From NCBI RefSeq assembly GCF_000720765.1, contig NZ_JODC01000005.1, positions 310,001 through 374,000 on the forward strand: DNA of 64,000 nucleotides, in the 5' to 3' direction. This DNA is from Streptomyces sp. NRRL S-646. Its GTDB lineage: Bacteria; Actinomycetota; Actinomycetes; Streptomycetales; Streptomycetaceae. Shown piece by piece: positions 8,210 to 16,080 of the stretch (the first letter of the stretch is position 1; each line of letters opens with the position of its first letter). The translations under genes and the position numbers were made by a program. The notes beneath the pieces were generated by a model that saw nothing but the letters and a program-made list of their open reading frames with translations, made no database searches and had not been told where the DNA came from.

Positions 8210-8286
8210 TCTGCCGGGGGCCGCCGCCCCCAGACCCCCGCTTCGGCCCTGAAGGGGCCTCGTCCTCAAACGCCGGACGGGCTGAA
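8210..8286 (-). repeat. Family A intergenic repeat, copy 1
   Basis: About 77 bp ending cgtcctcaaacgccggacgg plus gctgaa, preceded by the companion ccccagacccccgcttcggc. The same composite recurs at 9655-9726 (inverted) and 25251-25326. Its 22-bp core alone recurs at 8355-8376. Confidence 0.75.
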
Positions 8287-8354
8287 AGATGAGGACCGGC
8301 GGCGAGAAACGCGCCGCCCCGGCGGGCGGGTGGGGGATCGGGATGGCAGTCCCT

Positions 8355-8376
8355 CGTCCTCAAACGCCGGACGGGC
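8355..8376 (-). repeat. Family A repeat core, copy 2, overlapping a stop codon
   Basis: Core cgtcctcaaacgccggacgg followed by gc. Read on the minus strand it encodes the final residues P-S-G-V and the TGA stop of the winged-helix gene starting at 9565, so the repeat supplies that protein's C-terminus. Confidence 0.7.
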
Positions 8377-9565
8377 CGGTGGGTGCCGCCAACTCCTTCT
8401 CCAGCGGCGTCCGGAACCGGGGCGTCACCTTCGTGGCGCCCACCCACCCCTGCAACCGCGCCGCCTCGGCCGCAATCGCCGCTTCGGCCTCGCGCCCCAC
8501 ACCGTCCGTGTCGAGCAGCCGCCAGACGATCTCACCGTCGGGATGCTGAGCCCATCCGCCCACCACCCGACCGTTCCACCACACCGTCGGCCCCACATTG
8601 CCGCTGTAGTCGAACAGTGACGGACGCAGCTGCGGCGCCAGGTACCAGTCCCGCTCCCGCCACCCCATCGCCGTCGGATCCAGCGCGGGCAGCAGCGCCG
8701 CCCACGGCCGGTCCGGGCCCGCCACCGGCTCGACGTCGCCGTCGACGACGTACCCCGTGCCCTCGTCCAGCGACACCGCCTGTGCGCCGATCGCCGTCAG
8801 CGCACGCCGGACGTCCGTCACCTTCCAGCCCGTCCACCACTTCAGATCCGCCTCCGAGGCGGGCCCGCATGCTGCGAGCCAGCGGCCCAGCAGCACCGAC
8901 TGCGCCTCGGCCACGTCGAGTTCGGGGTGCGGCGGGGCCACGGCCCAGCGGAACTGGCTGGACGTCCACGAGCCGAGCGGCCGCCCCCGTACGACCTTGC
9001 CCTCCACGCCCAGCACTCTCAGCAGCCGGGTCGAAACCGTGTGCACGCCCTGGTAGCTCTTCCCGGCCGCGTACACGAACTGCTCTCTCAACCGCGGCTC
9101 GTCCTCGGCGAGTTCCGCCGCGGTCGCCTGTCCGCGCCGCGCCAGAGCCGCCAACGCCGACTCCTCGACGTCCTTCAGCCAGGCCGCGTCCGGTGCCCCG
9201 GCCTTCGCCATGTCCTTGAGCAGCGAGGCCCGCTCCCGCCCGGCGACCGTGAGCCCGGTCGAGGCGTGCACGACGGCGGTGAGATCCGCCGGGAACACGA
9301 ACACGGTGTGCCGCATGCCGTGCATCCGCACCAGGGACCGGTCCGTGTACAGCGCCCGCTCGGTCTGCGGCACCGTCCGCGCCGCGTCCGCGAGTCGCGC
9401 GCCCACGGCCAGATGCACCGTCGCCGGGTCCGACCCGTGCAGCGCCACCAGCGTGGCGGCGACCTCCTCCGGACTGTCCGCCCACGCCGCCGGAGCCAGC
9501 CGCTGCCGCAACGCAAGCCGCGCCCGACGCTCCGCCGCCCCGATGTACCGCCCACCGTCACCCAT
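8360..9565 (-). CDS. Winged-helix DNA-binding protein, HTH_42 (AlkZ-like superfamily)
   Basis: 401 residues of the HTH_42 family, which includes the DNA glycosylases AlkZ/YcaQ. Family features are the N-terminal helical domain (GAAERRARLALRQRLAP), RMHGMRHTVFVFP, the central winged helices, and the C-terminal barrel with RDWYLAPQLRPSLFDYSGNV. At the place where active members carry QxQ or QxD in a Leu-Gln-rich segment, this protein reads ALHGSDPATVHL, so glycosylase activity is questionable. The final four codons and stop fall inside a family A repeat. Confidence 0.8.
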   Translation of the reverse strand: MGDGGRYIGAAERRARLALRQRLAPAAWADSPEEVAATLVALHGSDPATVHLAVGARLADAARTVPQTERALYTDRSLVRMHGMRHTVFVFPADLTAVVHASTGLTVAGRERASLLKDMAKAGAPDAAWLKDVEESALAALARRGQATAAELAEDEPRLREQFVYAAGKSYQGVHTVSTRLLRVLGVEGKVVRGRPLGSWTSSQFRWAVAPPHPELDVAEAQSVLLGRWLAACGPASEADLKWWTGWKVTDVRRALTAIGAQAVSLDEGTGYVVDGDVEPVAGPDRPWAALLPALDPTAMGWRERDWYLAPQLRPSLFDYSGNVGPTVWWNGRVVGGWAQHPDGEIVWRLLDTDGVGREAEAAIAAEAARLQGWVGATKVTPRFRTPLEKELAAPTGPSGV

Positions 9566-9654
9566 CCCGGCCTCCCCGTCACACCATCCGTGCCCTCATC
9601 CTGCAACAGAGCACTGACAACCGACGGCTCTCCCCACCCCGGCCTGCGCTTGAC

Positions 9655-9726
9655 CTTTCAGCCCGTCCGGCGTTTGAGGACGAGGCCGTTCAGGCCGAAG
9701 CGGGGGTCTGGGGGCGGCAGCCCCCA
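9655..9726 (+). repeat. Family A intergenic repeat, copy 3
   Basis: Contains gcccgtccggcgtttgagga then ggccgaagcgggggtctggg, i.e. the same composite as copy 1 in the opposite orientation. It lies in the 364-bp gap between the divergent HTH_42 and DUF2252 genes; nothing else recognisable is in that gap. Confidence 0.75.
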
Positions 9727-9929
9727 GTTACGGGACGGGTAGGGGCGGCGGGGGCGAGAAAGCCTGTATCGCACACCCCCGTCACCCGATCGCCGCCCCC
9801 GGCATGCGCACGCCCCCGGCGCCGCCTTCACTGCGATCAGGAGGCGATGGAAGGCGACCGCACCGGAGGCGTGATGGGCAGGCGCGGCGTGGGGCGAGGG
9901 ATGTCACGCGGCATACGGCGGTGGCAGCA

Positions 9930-11270
9930 ATGAGCACTCCAGTCGCCCGCGCCGAACGGGGGAAGGCCGCCCGTCGGCGGGTGGCGCGTTCCGCGCATGC
10001 CGGGTGGGTTCCGCCCGCCGACCGGGCCGACCCCGTTGCCGTACTGGAGCGGCAGGGACGTGACCGGCTGCCGGAGCTGCTGCCGATCCGGTACGGCAGG
10101 ATGGCCGCCTCGCCGTTCGCGTTTCTGCGGGGTTCGGCCGCCGTGATGGCCGCCGACCTCGCGTCCCGGCCGCACACCGGGCTGACCGTGCAAATGTGCG
10201 GCGACGCCCACCTGCTGAACTTCGGTCTGTACGCCTCCCCGGAGAGGGCGCTTCTCTTCGATCTGAATGATTTCGACGAGACGTTCCCCGGGCCCTTCGA
10301 GTGGGACGCGGAGCGGCTGGCCGCCTCTGTCGCCGTGGCCGGGCGGGCGAACGGGCACGCCGAGGCCAAGGTGCGGCGCGCGACGCTGGAGGCGGTGGCC
10401 GCGTATCGGACTGCCATGCGGCGGCTGGCCCGGCGGGGCGAGCTCGCCGTCTGGTACGAGCGCATCGACGCCGACAGCCTGCTGCCCCTCGTCCGCTCCG
10501 CGAGCCGCCGCAGACAGGTCGCCTCCAGCCTCACCCGGGCCCGCCGCCGCACCAGCCTGCAGGCCCTCGGCAAGCTGACCGAAGTGGTCGACGGGCGCCG
10601 CCGGATCATCCACGACCCGCCGCTCCTCGAACCCGCCGGCGCCTCCGACATGGCCTCCCTGCGCAAGATCTTCAGCGACTACCGTTCCACCCTCTCCGAG
10701 GAGCGCCGCCTGCTCCTGGACCGCTACCGCTTCGTGGACGCCGCCCGCAAGGTCGTCGGTGTGGGCAGCGTCGGCCTGCGCTGCTTCGTCGTACTGCTGA
10801 CGGGACGGGACCAGAGCGATCCCCTGTTCCTGCAGATCAAGGAGGCTCGGAAGTCCGTATGGGAGGAACATCTGCCGCACGGCCCGTACGTCCATCCAGG
10901 GCATCGCGTCGTCGCAGGTCAGCGGCTGCTGCAGGCGGCGAGTGACATCTTCCTGGGGTGGATGAGCGGGCCGCAGGGCCGCGCCTTCTACTGGCGGCAG
11001 CTGCGCGACATGAAGGGCTCCGCGGACGTGGCCGGCATGAGTCCGGCCGATCTGCTCGGGTACGCCCGCCTCTGCGGCACCGCCCTGGCCCGCGCGCACG
11101 CCCGCTCCGGCGACCGCATCGCCATCGCCGCGTACCTCGGCGGCGCCGACACCTTCGAGCAGGCCGTCGCCGACTTCGCCCTCGCCTACGCCGACCAGAC
11201 CGCCGCGGACCACGCAGCGCTGGGCGCGGCGGTCGCCGCCGGTGTGGTCGCGGCGGCCCCCGAGGCGTGA
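9930..11270 (+). CDS. DUF2252 family protein
   Basis: 446 residues of DUF2252, an uncharacterised family with a kinase-like active-site layout. Diagnostic motifs are MCGDAHLLNFGLYASPERAL and FDLNDFDETFPGPFEWDAER (the invariant D-x-H and N-D-F-D), FLQIKEARKSVWE, and the C-terminal LAYADQTAADHAAL. The ATG at 9930 is chosen, starting a few residues before the conserved ERGKAARRRV segment; no strong ribosome site is visible and an upstream GTG in frame cannot be excluded. It may modify a small molecule or protein by phosphotransfer, but this is inferred from fold-level resemblance only. Confidence 0.85.
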   Translation: MSTPVARAERGKAARRRVARSAHAGWVPPADRADPVAVLERQGRDRLPELLPIRYGRMAASPFAFLRGSAAVMAADLASRPHTGLTVQMCGDAHLLNFGLYASPERALLFDLNDFDETFPGPFEWDAERLAASVAVAGRANGHAEAKVRRATLEAVAAYRTAMRRLARRGELAVWYERIDADSLLPLVRSASRRRQVASSLTRARRRTSLQALGKLTEVVDGRRRIIHDPPLLEPAGASDMASLRKIFSDYRSTLSEERRLLLDRYRFVDAARKVVGVGSVGLRCFVVLLTGRDQSDPLFLQIKEARKSVWEEHLPHGPYVHPGHRVVAGQRLLQAASDIFLGWMSGPQGRAFYWRQLRDMKGSADVAGMSPADLLGYARLCGTALARAHARSGDRIAIAAYLGGADTFEQAVADFALAYADQTAADHAALGAAVAAGVVAAAPEA

Positions 11271-11296
11271 TCACCCCCCGGCATCAACGGCGGTCC

Positions 11297-11480
11297 TGGT
11301 CGCCGGTCGAAATGGGCTCCCTGATCGAACAGGCCACCCACGAGCGGCGCACCCTGCGGGTCGACGGCAATCTTCACGGACGTCACCGTCGCCACGCAGC
11401 TCAAGTCCGAGAACTCCGGTCCACCAACGAGGAGTTGGAGGCCACCAATGAGGAGCGAGAAGCTGCGCGAGACCGTCCAG
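11297..11480 (+). pseudogene. Possible fragment of a CheR/PAS-type signalling gene
   Basis: Between the DUF2252 stop and the first ANTAR gene, one frame reads VRELRSTNEELEATNEEREA (about 11405-11464). This closely matches the repeated STNEELEATNEEL coiled coil that links CheB/CheR and PAS domains in large bacterial sensor proteins. The flanking residues do not continue into either domain and there is no proper start, so it looks like a relic. Ten or so residues of a low-complexity helix could also arise by chance. Confidence 0.35.
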
Positions 11481-11543
11481 CACCGCGTCGGAACCGGCAG
11501 GCGAGGAGCACCGCTGCCCAGGCCCGGAGCGTACGCTTCCGGT

Positions 11544-12407
11544 ATGGCCACCGGAGGTGCGGCTGCGGACCTCATGGCTTCCGCGGAGCGGAAGGCCGCC
11601 GTGGCGCGCGCCCGCCACGAGTCCGATTCCGACGCCGCCCAGCAGCATGAACTGCTCGCCGGTCAGGCTCCCACCGAGGCCCTCCGGGCCGGGTACCTGC
11701 GGATGGCCGAGGTCCACCGGTCGACTGCGGCCCGCCACTTGACCGCGGCCCGGCTGCAGGACGACTACGTGGCCCGGCTCAGCAGCTGGTCGCGTGAGCG
11801 GGGTGCTCCGGAGCCGCTGTTCATGTCGGGAGTCGCGGCGGCCTGCGGTACCACCAGTGCCGCCGTCACCCTGGCCGGAGCGACCCTCGAACAGCTCGCC
11901 CTGGCCGCCTCCGACGAACCGGCCCGCGCCGCCCAGGAGCTGGAATTCCTGCTCGGAGAGGGTCCGGCCCGGGATGCCACCTGCCTGGTCCGCCCGGTGA
12001 CGGCGGCCGGCTCGGCGCTGCTCGACCGCTGGCCCGGGTACGGGCCCGCGGTGGCCGGCCTGGGCATCGGCACGGTGGTCGCCGTACCGCTCAGCCTGTC
12101 CGGCACCTGCATCGGCGCCCTCGCGGTCTTCGATCCCGTACGGGGCGTCACCGACCCGGACACCTTCGCCGAGGTCGCCGAGGCACTGACCCGCTCGATG
12201 ATCCTCAGCGTGGACGGCGATCCCGGTATGTACGGCGCCACCGACCTGCGCGCCAAGGTGCACCAGGCCTCGGGCATGGTCTGCGTGCACCTCGACTGCC
12301 CGGTGACCGACGCACTGGAACTGATCAAGGCCCGCGCGTTTGCCGAGGGCGTCTCCGTGCACTCCGTGGCGGAACGCATCCTGCGCGGCGAGCTGCGTGT
12401 CGGCTGA
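11544..12407 (+). CDS. GAF-ANTAR domain regulator
   Basis: 287 residues. An N-terminal helical segment (to about 80) precedes a GAF domain (about 90-215; VVAVPLSLSGTCIGALAVFD) and a C-terminal ANTAR domain (DLRAKVHQASGMVCVHLDCP then DALELIKARAFAEGVSVHSV). ANTAR domains bind paired RNA hairpins and prevent transcription termination; the GAF would sense a ligand. ATG 11544 is the likely start; ATG 11574 is an alternative. A second GAF-ANTAR gene follows 101 bp downstream in the same direction. The RNA target cannot be identified here. Confidence 0.85.
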   Translation: MATGGAAADLMASAERKAAVARARHESDSDAAQQHELLAGQAPTEALRAGYLRMAEVHRSTAARHLTAARLQDDYVARLSSWSRERGAPEPLFMSGVAAACGTTSAAVTLAGATLEQLALAASDEPARAAQELEFLLGEGPARDATCLVRPVTAAGSALLDRWPGYGPAVAGLGIGTVVAVPLSLSGTCIGALAVFDPVRGVTDPDTFAEVAEALTRSMILSVDGDPGMYGATDLRAKVHQASGMVCVHLDCPVTDALELIKARAFAEGVSVHSVAERILRGELRVG

Positions 12408-12508
12408 GGAGGGGAAGACGCCGGGCGTGGACAGGGAAGACTGCGGACACGGTTCGCGACCGGTGATCCGGAAAGCGAATCGATGAGAGGCGAAGGGAAG
12501 GCGAGCTG

Positions 12509-13243
12509 ATGAGCACGGTGTCCCCGTCGCAGCGGCGGCTGGCGCAGGCGTTCGTCGACCTGGCCGCCGGCCCGGTCACCGAGGCCGGTGATCCGGCCGG
12601 GCTCCTCGCGGCCCTCGCCGCGCACGGAACGGAACTGCTCGGCGACTGTGCCGCGGTCGTGCTCTACGCCCCCGACGACCCCGTCCGCGCAGAGGTGGCC
12701 GGCACCGGCGAGGAGCTGCTGCGCCTGGCGCGCTCCGCCGCCGGCTGGGGCGAGGGGCCGGGGTCGGAAGCCCGGCGCACCGGTCTCCCGGTGCCGGACA
12801 CCGCCCTCGACGGCGACCGGGCCCGCCGTGACTGGCCGCGCTACGCACCCAGGGCCCGAGCGCTGGGCTACGGCCGGGCCGCCGCGCTGCCCCTGCACGC
12901 GGGCCACGACACCCTGGGCGCGCTGGTGCTGCTGGGCCCCGGCAGTACCCCGCTGCACACCGAATTCCTGGCGCTGGGCCAGTCCCTCACCGACGCCGCC
13001 GGCTGGACCCTGGAACGGGAGCGCCGGCTGCGCGAGACCCAGGCCCTCGCCGACCAGCTGGGCCAGGCGCTGACCAGCCGTATCGTCATCGAACAGGCCA
13101 AGGGCACCCTCGCCGCCCGGCACTCCATCACGGTCGACGAGGCCTTCCGCGTCCTGCGCTCCCACGCCCGCTCCCACCGCCGCCGCCTGACGGAGGTGGC
13201 CCGCGAGGTGGTGGAACGGAAGCTGGACCTGCCGGCGGACTGA
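12509..13243 (+). CDS. GAF-ANTAR domain regulator (second copy)
   Basis: 244 residues: a GAF domain (about 10-165; GYGRAAALPLHAGHDTLGAL) followed by ANTAR (QALADQLGQALTSRIVIEQA then KGTLAARHSITVDEAFRVLR). The IEQAKG segment with aromatic/hydrophobic spacing is the classic ANTAR signature and is closer to the consensus than in the preceding gene. ATG 12509 follows gaaggcgag. The two genes are too different to be a recent duplication. Role inferred: signal-dependent RNA antitermination in the cytoplasm. Confidence 0.9.
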   Translation: MSTVSPSQRRLAQAFVDLAAGPVTEAGDPAGLLAALAAHGTELLGDCAAVVLYAPDDPVRAEVAGTGEELLRLARSAAGWGEGPGSEARRTGLPVPDTALDGDRARRDWPRYAPRARALGYGRAAALPLHAGHDTLGALVLLGPGSTPLHTEFLALGQSLTDAAGWTLERERRLRETQALADQLGQALTSRIVIEQAKGTLAARHSITVDEAFRVLRSHARSHRRRLTEVAREVVERKLDLPAD

Positions 13244-13465
13244 GCGCCGGTGCAGCCGGAAAACGGGATGCACGCCCGGTGACCGTCTCCCTACGCTGGA
13301 CATGCGTTGCGGAGCTGCCCACCACCGCTTTCCGCAGGACAGGCATCACCCTGCGGGCTCGGGGCTACTCTCTACGCACCGACGGACGGACGCCCATCCC
13401 CCAGCGCCCCGTCGGGACGACAAAGCATCACCGCTCACTCATCCACGCTCACACGGAGGCCCGTC

Positions 13466-13765
13466 ATGGGCACCATCGTCATAGCCGGGACCGCGGTCCT
13501 GGTGCTCTTAGGATTCGGAAACCACGTCTGGTGGCTGGCCGCGGTCGCCGTGCTCTTCCTGTACGCGCAGTACGGGCGGAGCGGCACCAAGGGCAGCTCC
13601 GCCTCACAGTCCTCGCAGCCGTCGGGGGGATCCTCGTCGGGGTCGATGCCGGCCACGTACCAGGCCTACCGCAAGCGCCGTGACATGCAGGCCAAGTGGG
13701 AGCGCCGCTACGCTCGCGAGCGCCCCCTGGAGTCGCGCCGTCAGCAGCGCGAGAAGAGCAAGTGA
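13466..13765 (+). CDS. Small membrane-anchored protein of unknown function
   Basis: 99 residues with GGAGG upstream of ATG 13466. Residues 3-32 form one or two membrane helices (MGTIVIAGTAVLVLLGFG, then WWLAAVAVLFLYAQYG). A serine/glycine-rich spacer (about 45-60) and a highly basic cytoplasmic tail follow (YRKRRDMQAKWERRYARERP). I do not recognise a family. It ends 28 bp from the convergent pspAB gene. Confidence 0.65.
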   Translation: MGTIVIAGTAVLVLLGFGNHVWWLAAVAVLFLYAQYGRSGTKGSSASQSSQPSGGSSSGSMPATYQAYRKRRDMQAKWERRYARERPLESRRQQREKSK

Positions 13766-13793
13766 GACGACGTGAACCGCTGGTAGGCGCCGG

Positions 13794-14378
13794 TCACAGT
13801 CCCGGCGCGCCCCACACCGGGAACCAGCGGCTCAGGTCCTGCTCCATCCGCAGGTCGTCGGCGAGCGCCGCCTTCACCTGCAGTTCCAGCGCGTTGTCGC
13901 GCCGCTGCCCACCGCCGGGCAGCGGCGCGAACGGGTAGAACGTGCCGCGCTTGTAGAGATAGACCAGCGCGAGCCGCCGGCCGCCCTCGCCCTGGAAACC
14001 GGCCAGGGAGCACAGCAGTTGCGGCCCGAAGCCGTTGACCTCCATCGAGCTGTTCACCGCGTGCAGATCGTTGACCAGCTCGGACAGCTGGCCGGGGGAG
14101 CGGCGTGAGACCAGCCAGGAGTAGCCGTACTCGTCCTGGCTGAGCTCCACCGGCGGACCGTCCCGGTCGGCGTCCGCGTCCAGCAGGGCCTGGACCTCCC
14201 GGTGCGTCTGCTCGAAGGCCCCGCCCTCGACCGTGGCGAAGCACACCGCACCCGTGCCGGTCGGTGTGAAACCGGCCGCGGCCTCGAGGGTCACGGCCGC
14301 CGACGGCAGCGCGAAGAGCTGGTCGAGATCGGGCAGGACCGGTTTCGTACGGCCGAGCAGGATGTCCAGGAGCCCCAT
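13794..14378 (-). CDS. pspAB: PspA-associated protein PspAB
   Basis: 194 residues beginning MGLLDILLGRTKPVLPDLDQ, the hallmark N-terminus of PspAB, an accessory of the actinobacterial phage-shock/envelope-stress system. Further landmarks are SQDEYGYSWLVSR and VYLYKRGTFYPFAPLPGG. It starts one base after the htpX stop codon, so the two are translationally coupled, and PspAB probably acts with the HtpX protease. The PspA and PspAA partners are encoded 44 kb away in the same window. Biochemical function is not established. Confidence 0.9.
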   Translation of the reverse strand: MGLLDILLGRTKPVLPDLDQLFALPSAAVTLEAAAGFTPTGTGAVCFATVEGGAFEQTHREVQALLDADADRDGPPVELSQDEYGYSWLVSRRSPGQLSELVNDLHAVNSSMEVNGFGPQLLCSLAGFQGEGGRRLALVYLYKRGTFYPFAPLPGGGQRRDNALELQVKAALADDLRMEQDLSRWFPVWGAPGL

Positions 14379-14379
14379 G

Positions 14380-15297
14380 TCACCCCTTTCCGGGTGTTGC
14401 CGCCTCGCCCAACTCGGCGGAGATCCGCCCCAGTTGGTCGAGCCGCTGCTCCAGGCTCGGGTGGGTGGAGAAGAACCGCTCGATGCCGGGCTCCTTGCCG
14501 GTCGCCGGGGTGAAGTAGAAGGCGTTGAAGGCCTGCGCCGTGCGCAGATCCTTGGTCGGGATCCGCGCGATGTCGCCGGAGACCTTGGTCAGCGCGGAGG
14601 CCAGCGCCGAGGGCCGCCCGGTGAGCAGCGCCGCCGCCCGGTCCGCGGCCAGCTCCCGGTACCTCGACAGTGCCCTGATCAGCAGGAAGCTGATCGCGTA
14701 CACGGCCGCCGACACGCCCATCACGGCGGCGAAGACGGCAGCGGTGTTCTGGTCCCGGCGCCCGCCGCCGAACAGCTGCGAGTAGAAGGCGAACCGTACG
14801 ATCAGGCCCGCGATCACGCCGAGGAACGACGCGATGGTGATCACGGCGACGTCCTTGTGCGCCACGTGCGACAGCTCGTGTGCGAGCACGCCCTCCAGCT
14901 CCGCGGGCTCCAGCCGCCGCAGCAGCCCGGTCGTCACACACACCACCGCATGGTCGGGATTGCGCCCGGTCGCGAACGCGTTCGGCATGTCCATCTCGGA
15001 GACGGCCACCACCGGCTTGGGCATGTCGGCGATCGCGCACAGCCGGTCGACCACCGCGTGCAGCTCGGGATACTCCTCGCGTTCCACGACCCGTCCGCGC
15101 ATGGCGAACATCGCGATCCGGTCGGAGAACCAGAACTGCGCGACGAACATCGCCGCCACCAGCACCACGACCAGCAGCCACGACTTCAGCAACACGATCA
15201 ACGCGGCCACGAAGGCCACGTACAGCAACCCGAGCAGGAACATCGTGACCGTCATCCGCACGGTCAACCGCCGGTCGCTCCGGAAGCGGCTCTGCAT
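14380..15297 (-). CDS. htpX: Membrane zinc metalloprotease HtpX (M48)
   Basis: 305 residues. Two N-terminal transmembrane helices (about 15-55) are followed by the zinc site HELSH at residues 140-144, two more hydrophobic segments (about 150-205), and YRELAADRAAA supplying the third metal ligand, the conserved downstream glutamate. PNAFATGRNPDHAVV is another M48B landmark. HtpX degrades misfolded membrane proteins. ATG 15297 is chosen because earlier in-frame codons give no membrane-protein sequence; GTG 15303 is an alternative. Coupled to pspAB downstream (1-bp gap), indicating an envelope-stress operon. Confidence 0.95.
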   Translation of the reverse strand: MQSRFRSDRRLTVRMTVTMFLLGLLYVAFVAALIVLLKSWLLVVVLVAAMFVAQFWFSDRIAMFAMRGRVVEREEYPELHAVVDRLCAIADMPKPVVAVSEMDMPNAFATGRNPDHAVVCVTTGLLRRLEPAELEGVLAHELSHVAHKDVAVITIASFLGVIAGLIVRFAFYSQLFGGGRRDQNTAAVFAAVMGVSAAVYAISFLLIRALSRYRELAADRAAALLTGRPSALASALTKVSGDIARIPTKDLRTAQAFNAFYFTPATGKEPGIERFFSTHPSLEQRLDQLGRISAELGEAATPGKG

Positions 15298-15416
15298 CTG
15301 CCTCACCCCGCAGTCAGGCACTCGTCCCGCTGTCCAGTGTGCACCCGGCCAGCCCCATGAAGTGGTTCCGATCGGCCCTAGGAGCTGCAAAGGGCACATA
15401 CGGGTACCCGGTACGG

Positions 15417-15680
15417 CTAGTACGGCGCCCGAAACTGCGCGTACCCCAGCAGCAGGATGATCGCGGCGACGCTGCCCAGCACGATGGCCGTCGACACCCA
15501 CGAGGACCGGCGCGGCGCCACCGCCTCGGGATCCGCACGGAACGGCTGCGGCTCCGGAGGGTTCTCCTTCCACCGCGCGGCCAGCATCCGGGCCCGCGCC
15601 GAGGGCTCCTTGTGCTCCGCGTCGTCCGCCCACCTCAGGTCGAACTCGCGCTCCTGGTCGTCGTGTTCGCGCTCCGGCAT
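15417..15680 (-). CDS. Small tail-anchored membrane protein
   Basis: 87 residues: a charged, soluble N-terminal half (PEREHDDQEREFDLRWADDA, ARMLAARWKENPPEP) and one C-terminal membrane helix (SSWVSTAIVLGSVAAIILLL) ending GYAQFRAPY. This topology suggests a cytoplasmic domain tethered by a C-terminal anchor. The start is ambiguous between ATG 15680 and GTG 15689. It is followed by htpX on the same strand. A strong terminator lies just upstream (15723-15765). Family not recognised. Confidence 0.65.
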   Translation of the reverse strand: MPEREHDDQEREFDLRWADDAEHKEPSARARMLAARWKENPPEPQPFRADPEAVAPRRSSWVSTAIVLGSVAAIILLLGYAQFRAPY

Positions 15681-15722
15681 CCTGCCCACCCCCGTGTCGT
15701 GTCACCGGCAGAATAGAACATA

Positions 15723-15765
15723 CGCCCGCGCCCCCGCTGTCGGTACGACAGCGGGGGCGCGGGCG
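15723..15765 (-). terminator. Strong terminator, probably the ancestral glnA terminator
   Basis: A perfect 20-bp stem (cgcccgcgcccccgctgtcg / its inverse) with a three-base loop. On the minus strand it is followed by a T-rich tail (tatgttctattctg), so it works in the glnA direction. glnA now ends 5 kb away, across the NACHT block; this element lies 22 bp beyond the left copy of the glnA-end repeat. Confidence 0.85.
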
Positions 15766-15786
15766 CTGTGCCTGGGACAGGCGTCG

Positions 15787-15800
15787 ATCACACGTCGAAG
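15787..15800. other. Left 14-bp direct repeat of the glnA 3' end (putative att site)
   Basis: atcacacgtcgaag is identical to the last 13 bases of glnA plus one base, at 20762-20775. Read on the minus strand it encodes F-D-V-stop, as GlnA does. It marks the left edge of the lower-GC block. Confidence 0.6.
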
Positions 15801-15907
15801 AAGTGATGCTGTGGCGCCGCTACCTTGGAGGCCTGTTCACGGAGGGGATCTGACCAGCGGGAGCGCTGTCGTTGCCGGTCGTTGTCTGTCGTCGTTGGCC
15901 ACCCTCG

Positions 15908-15926
15908 GACGGCCCACAGACGGCCC
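15908..15926 (+). repeat. 19-bp direct repeat inside the left end of the block
   Basis: gacggcccacagacggccc; it recurs with one mismatch at 20708-20726, inside the right end, in the same orientation. It could be an arm-type recombinase site. The rest of 15801-16080 shows no convincing gene. Confidence 0.5.
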
Positions 15927-16080
15927 GGCAATGGGGGCTCTACCTGGCACAACGTGTGGACACGTGGAATCTCGCCGCTGGCACGGCAGTCGCCCGTCGC
16001 ATGGGTGACCGTCGACGGCGACGCATAAGCACGAGGCCCATGATCCGCAAGCACGTCAACGGTCTGAGCAATATCTGAGG

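Noticed and set aside
15788..16054. 88-residue minus-strand frame ending in FFDV
   Set aside because: No convincing start or domain. Its last codons are the duplicated glnA end; the rest has no protein-like character.
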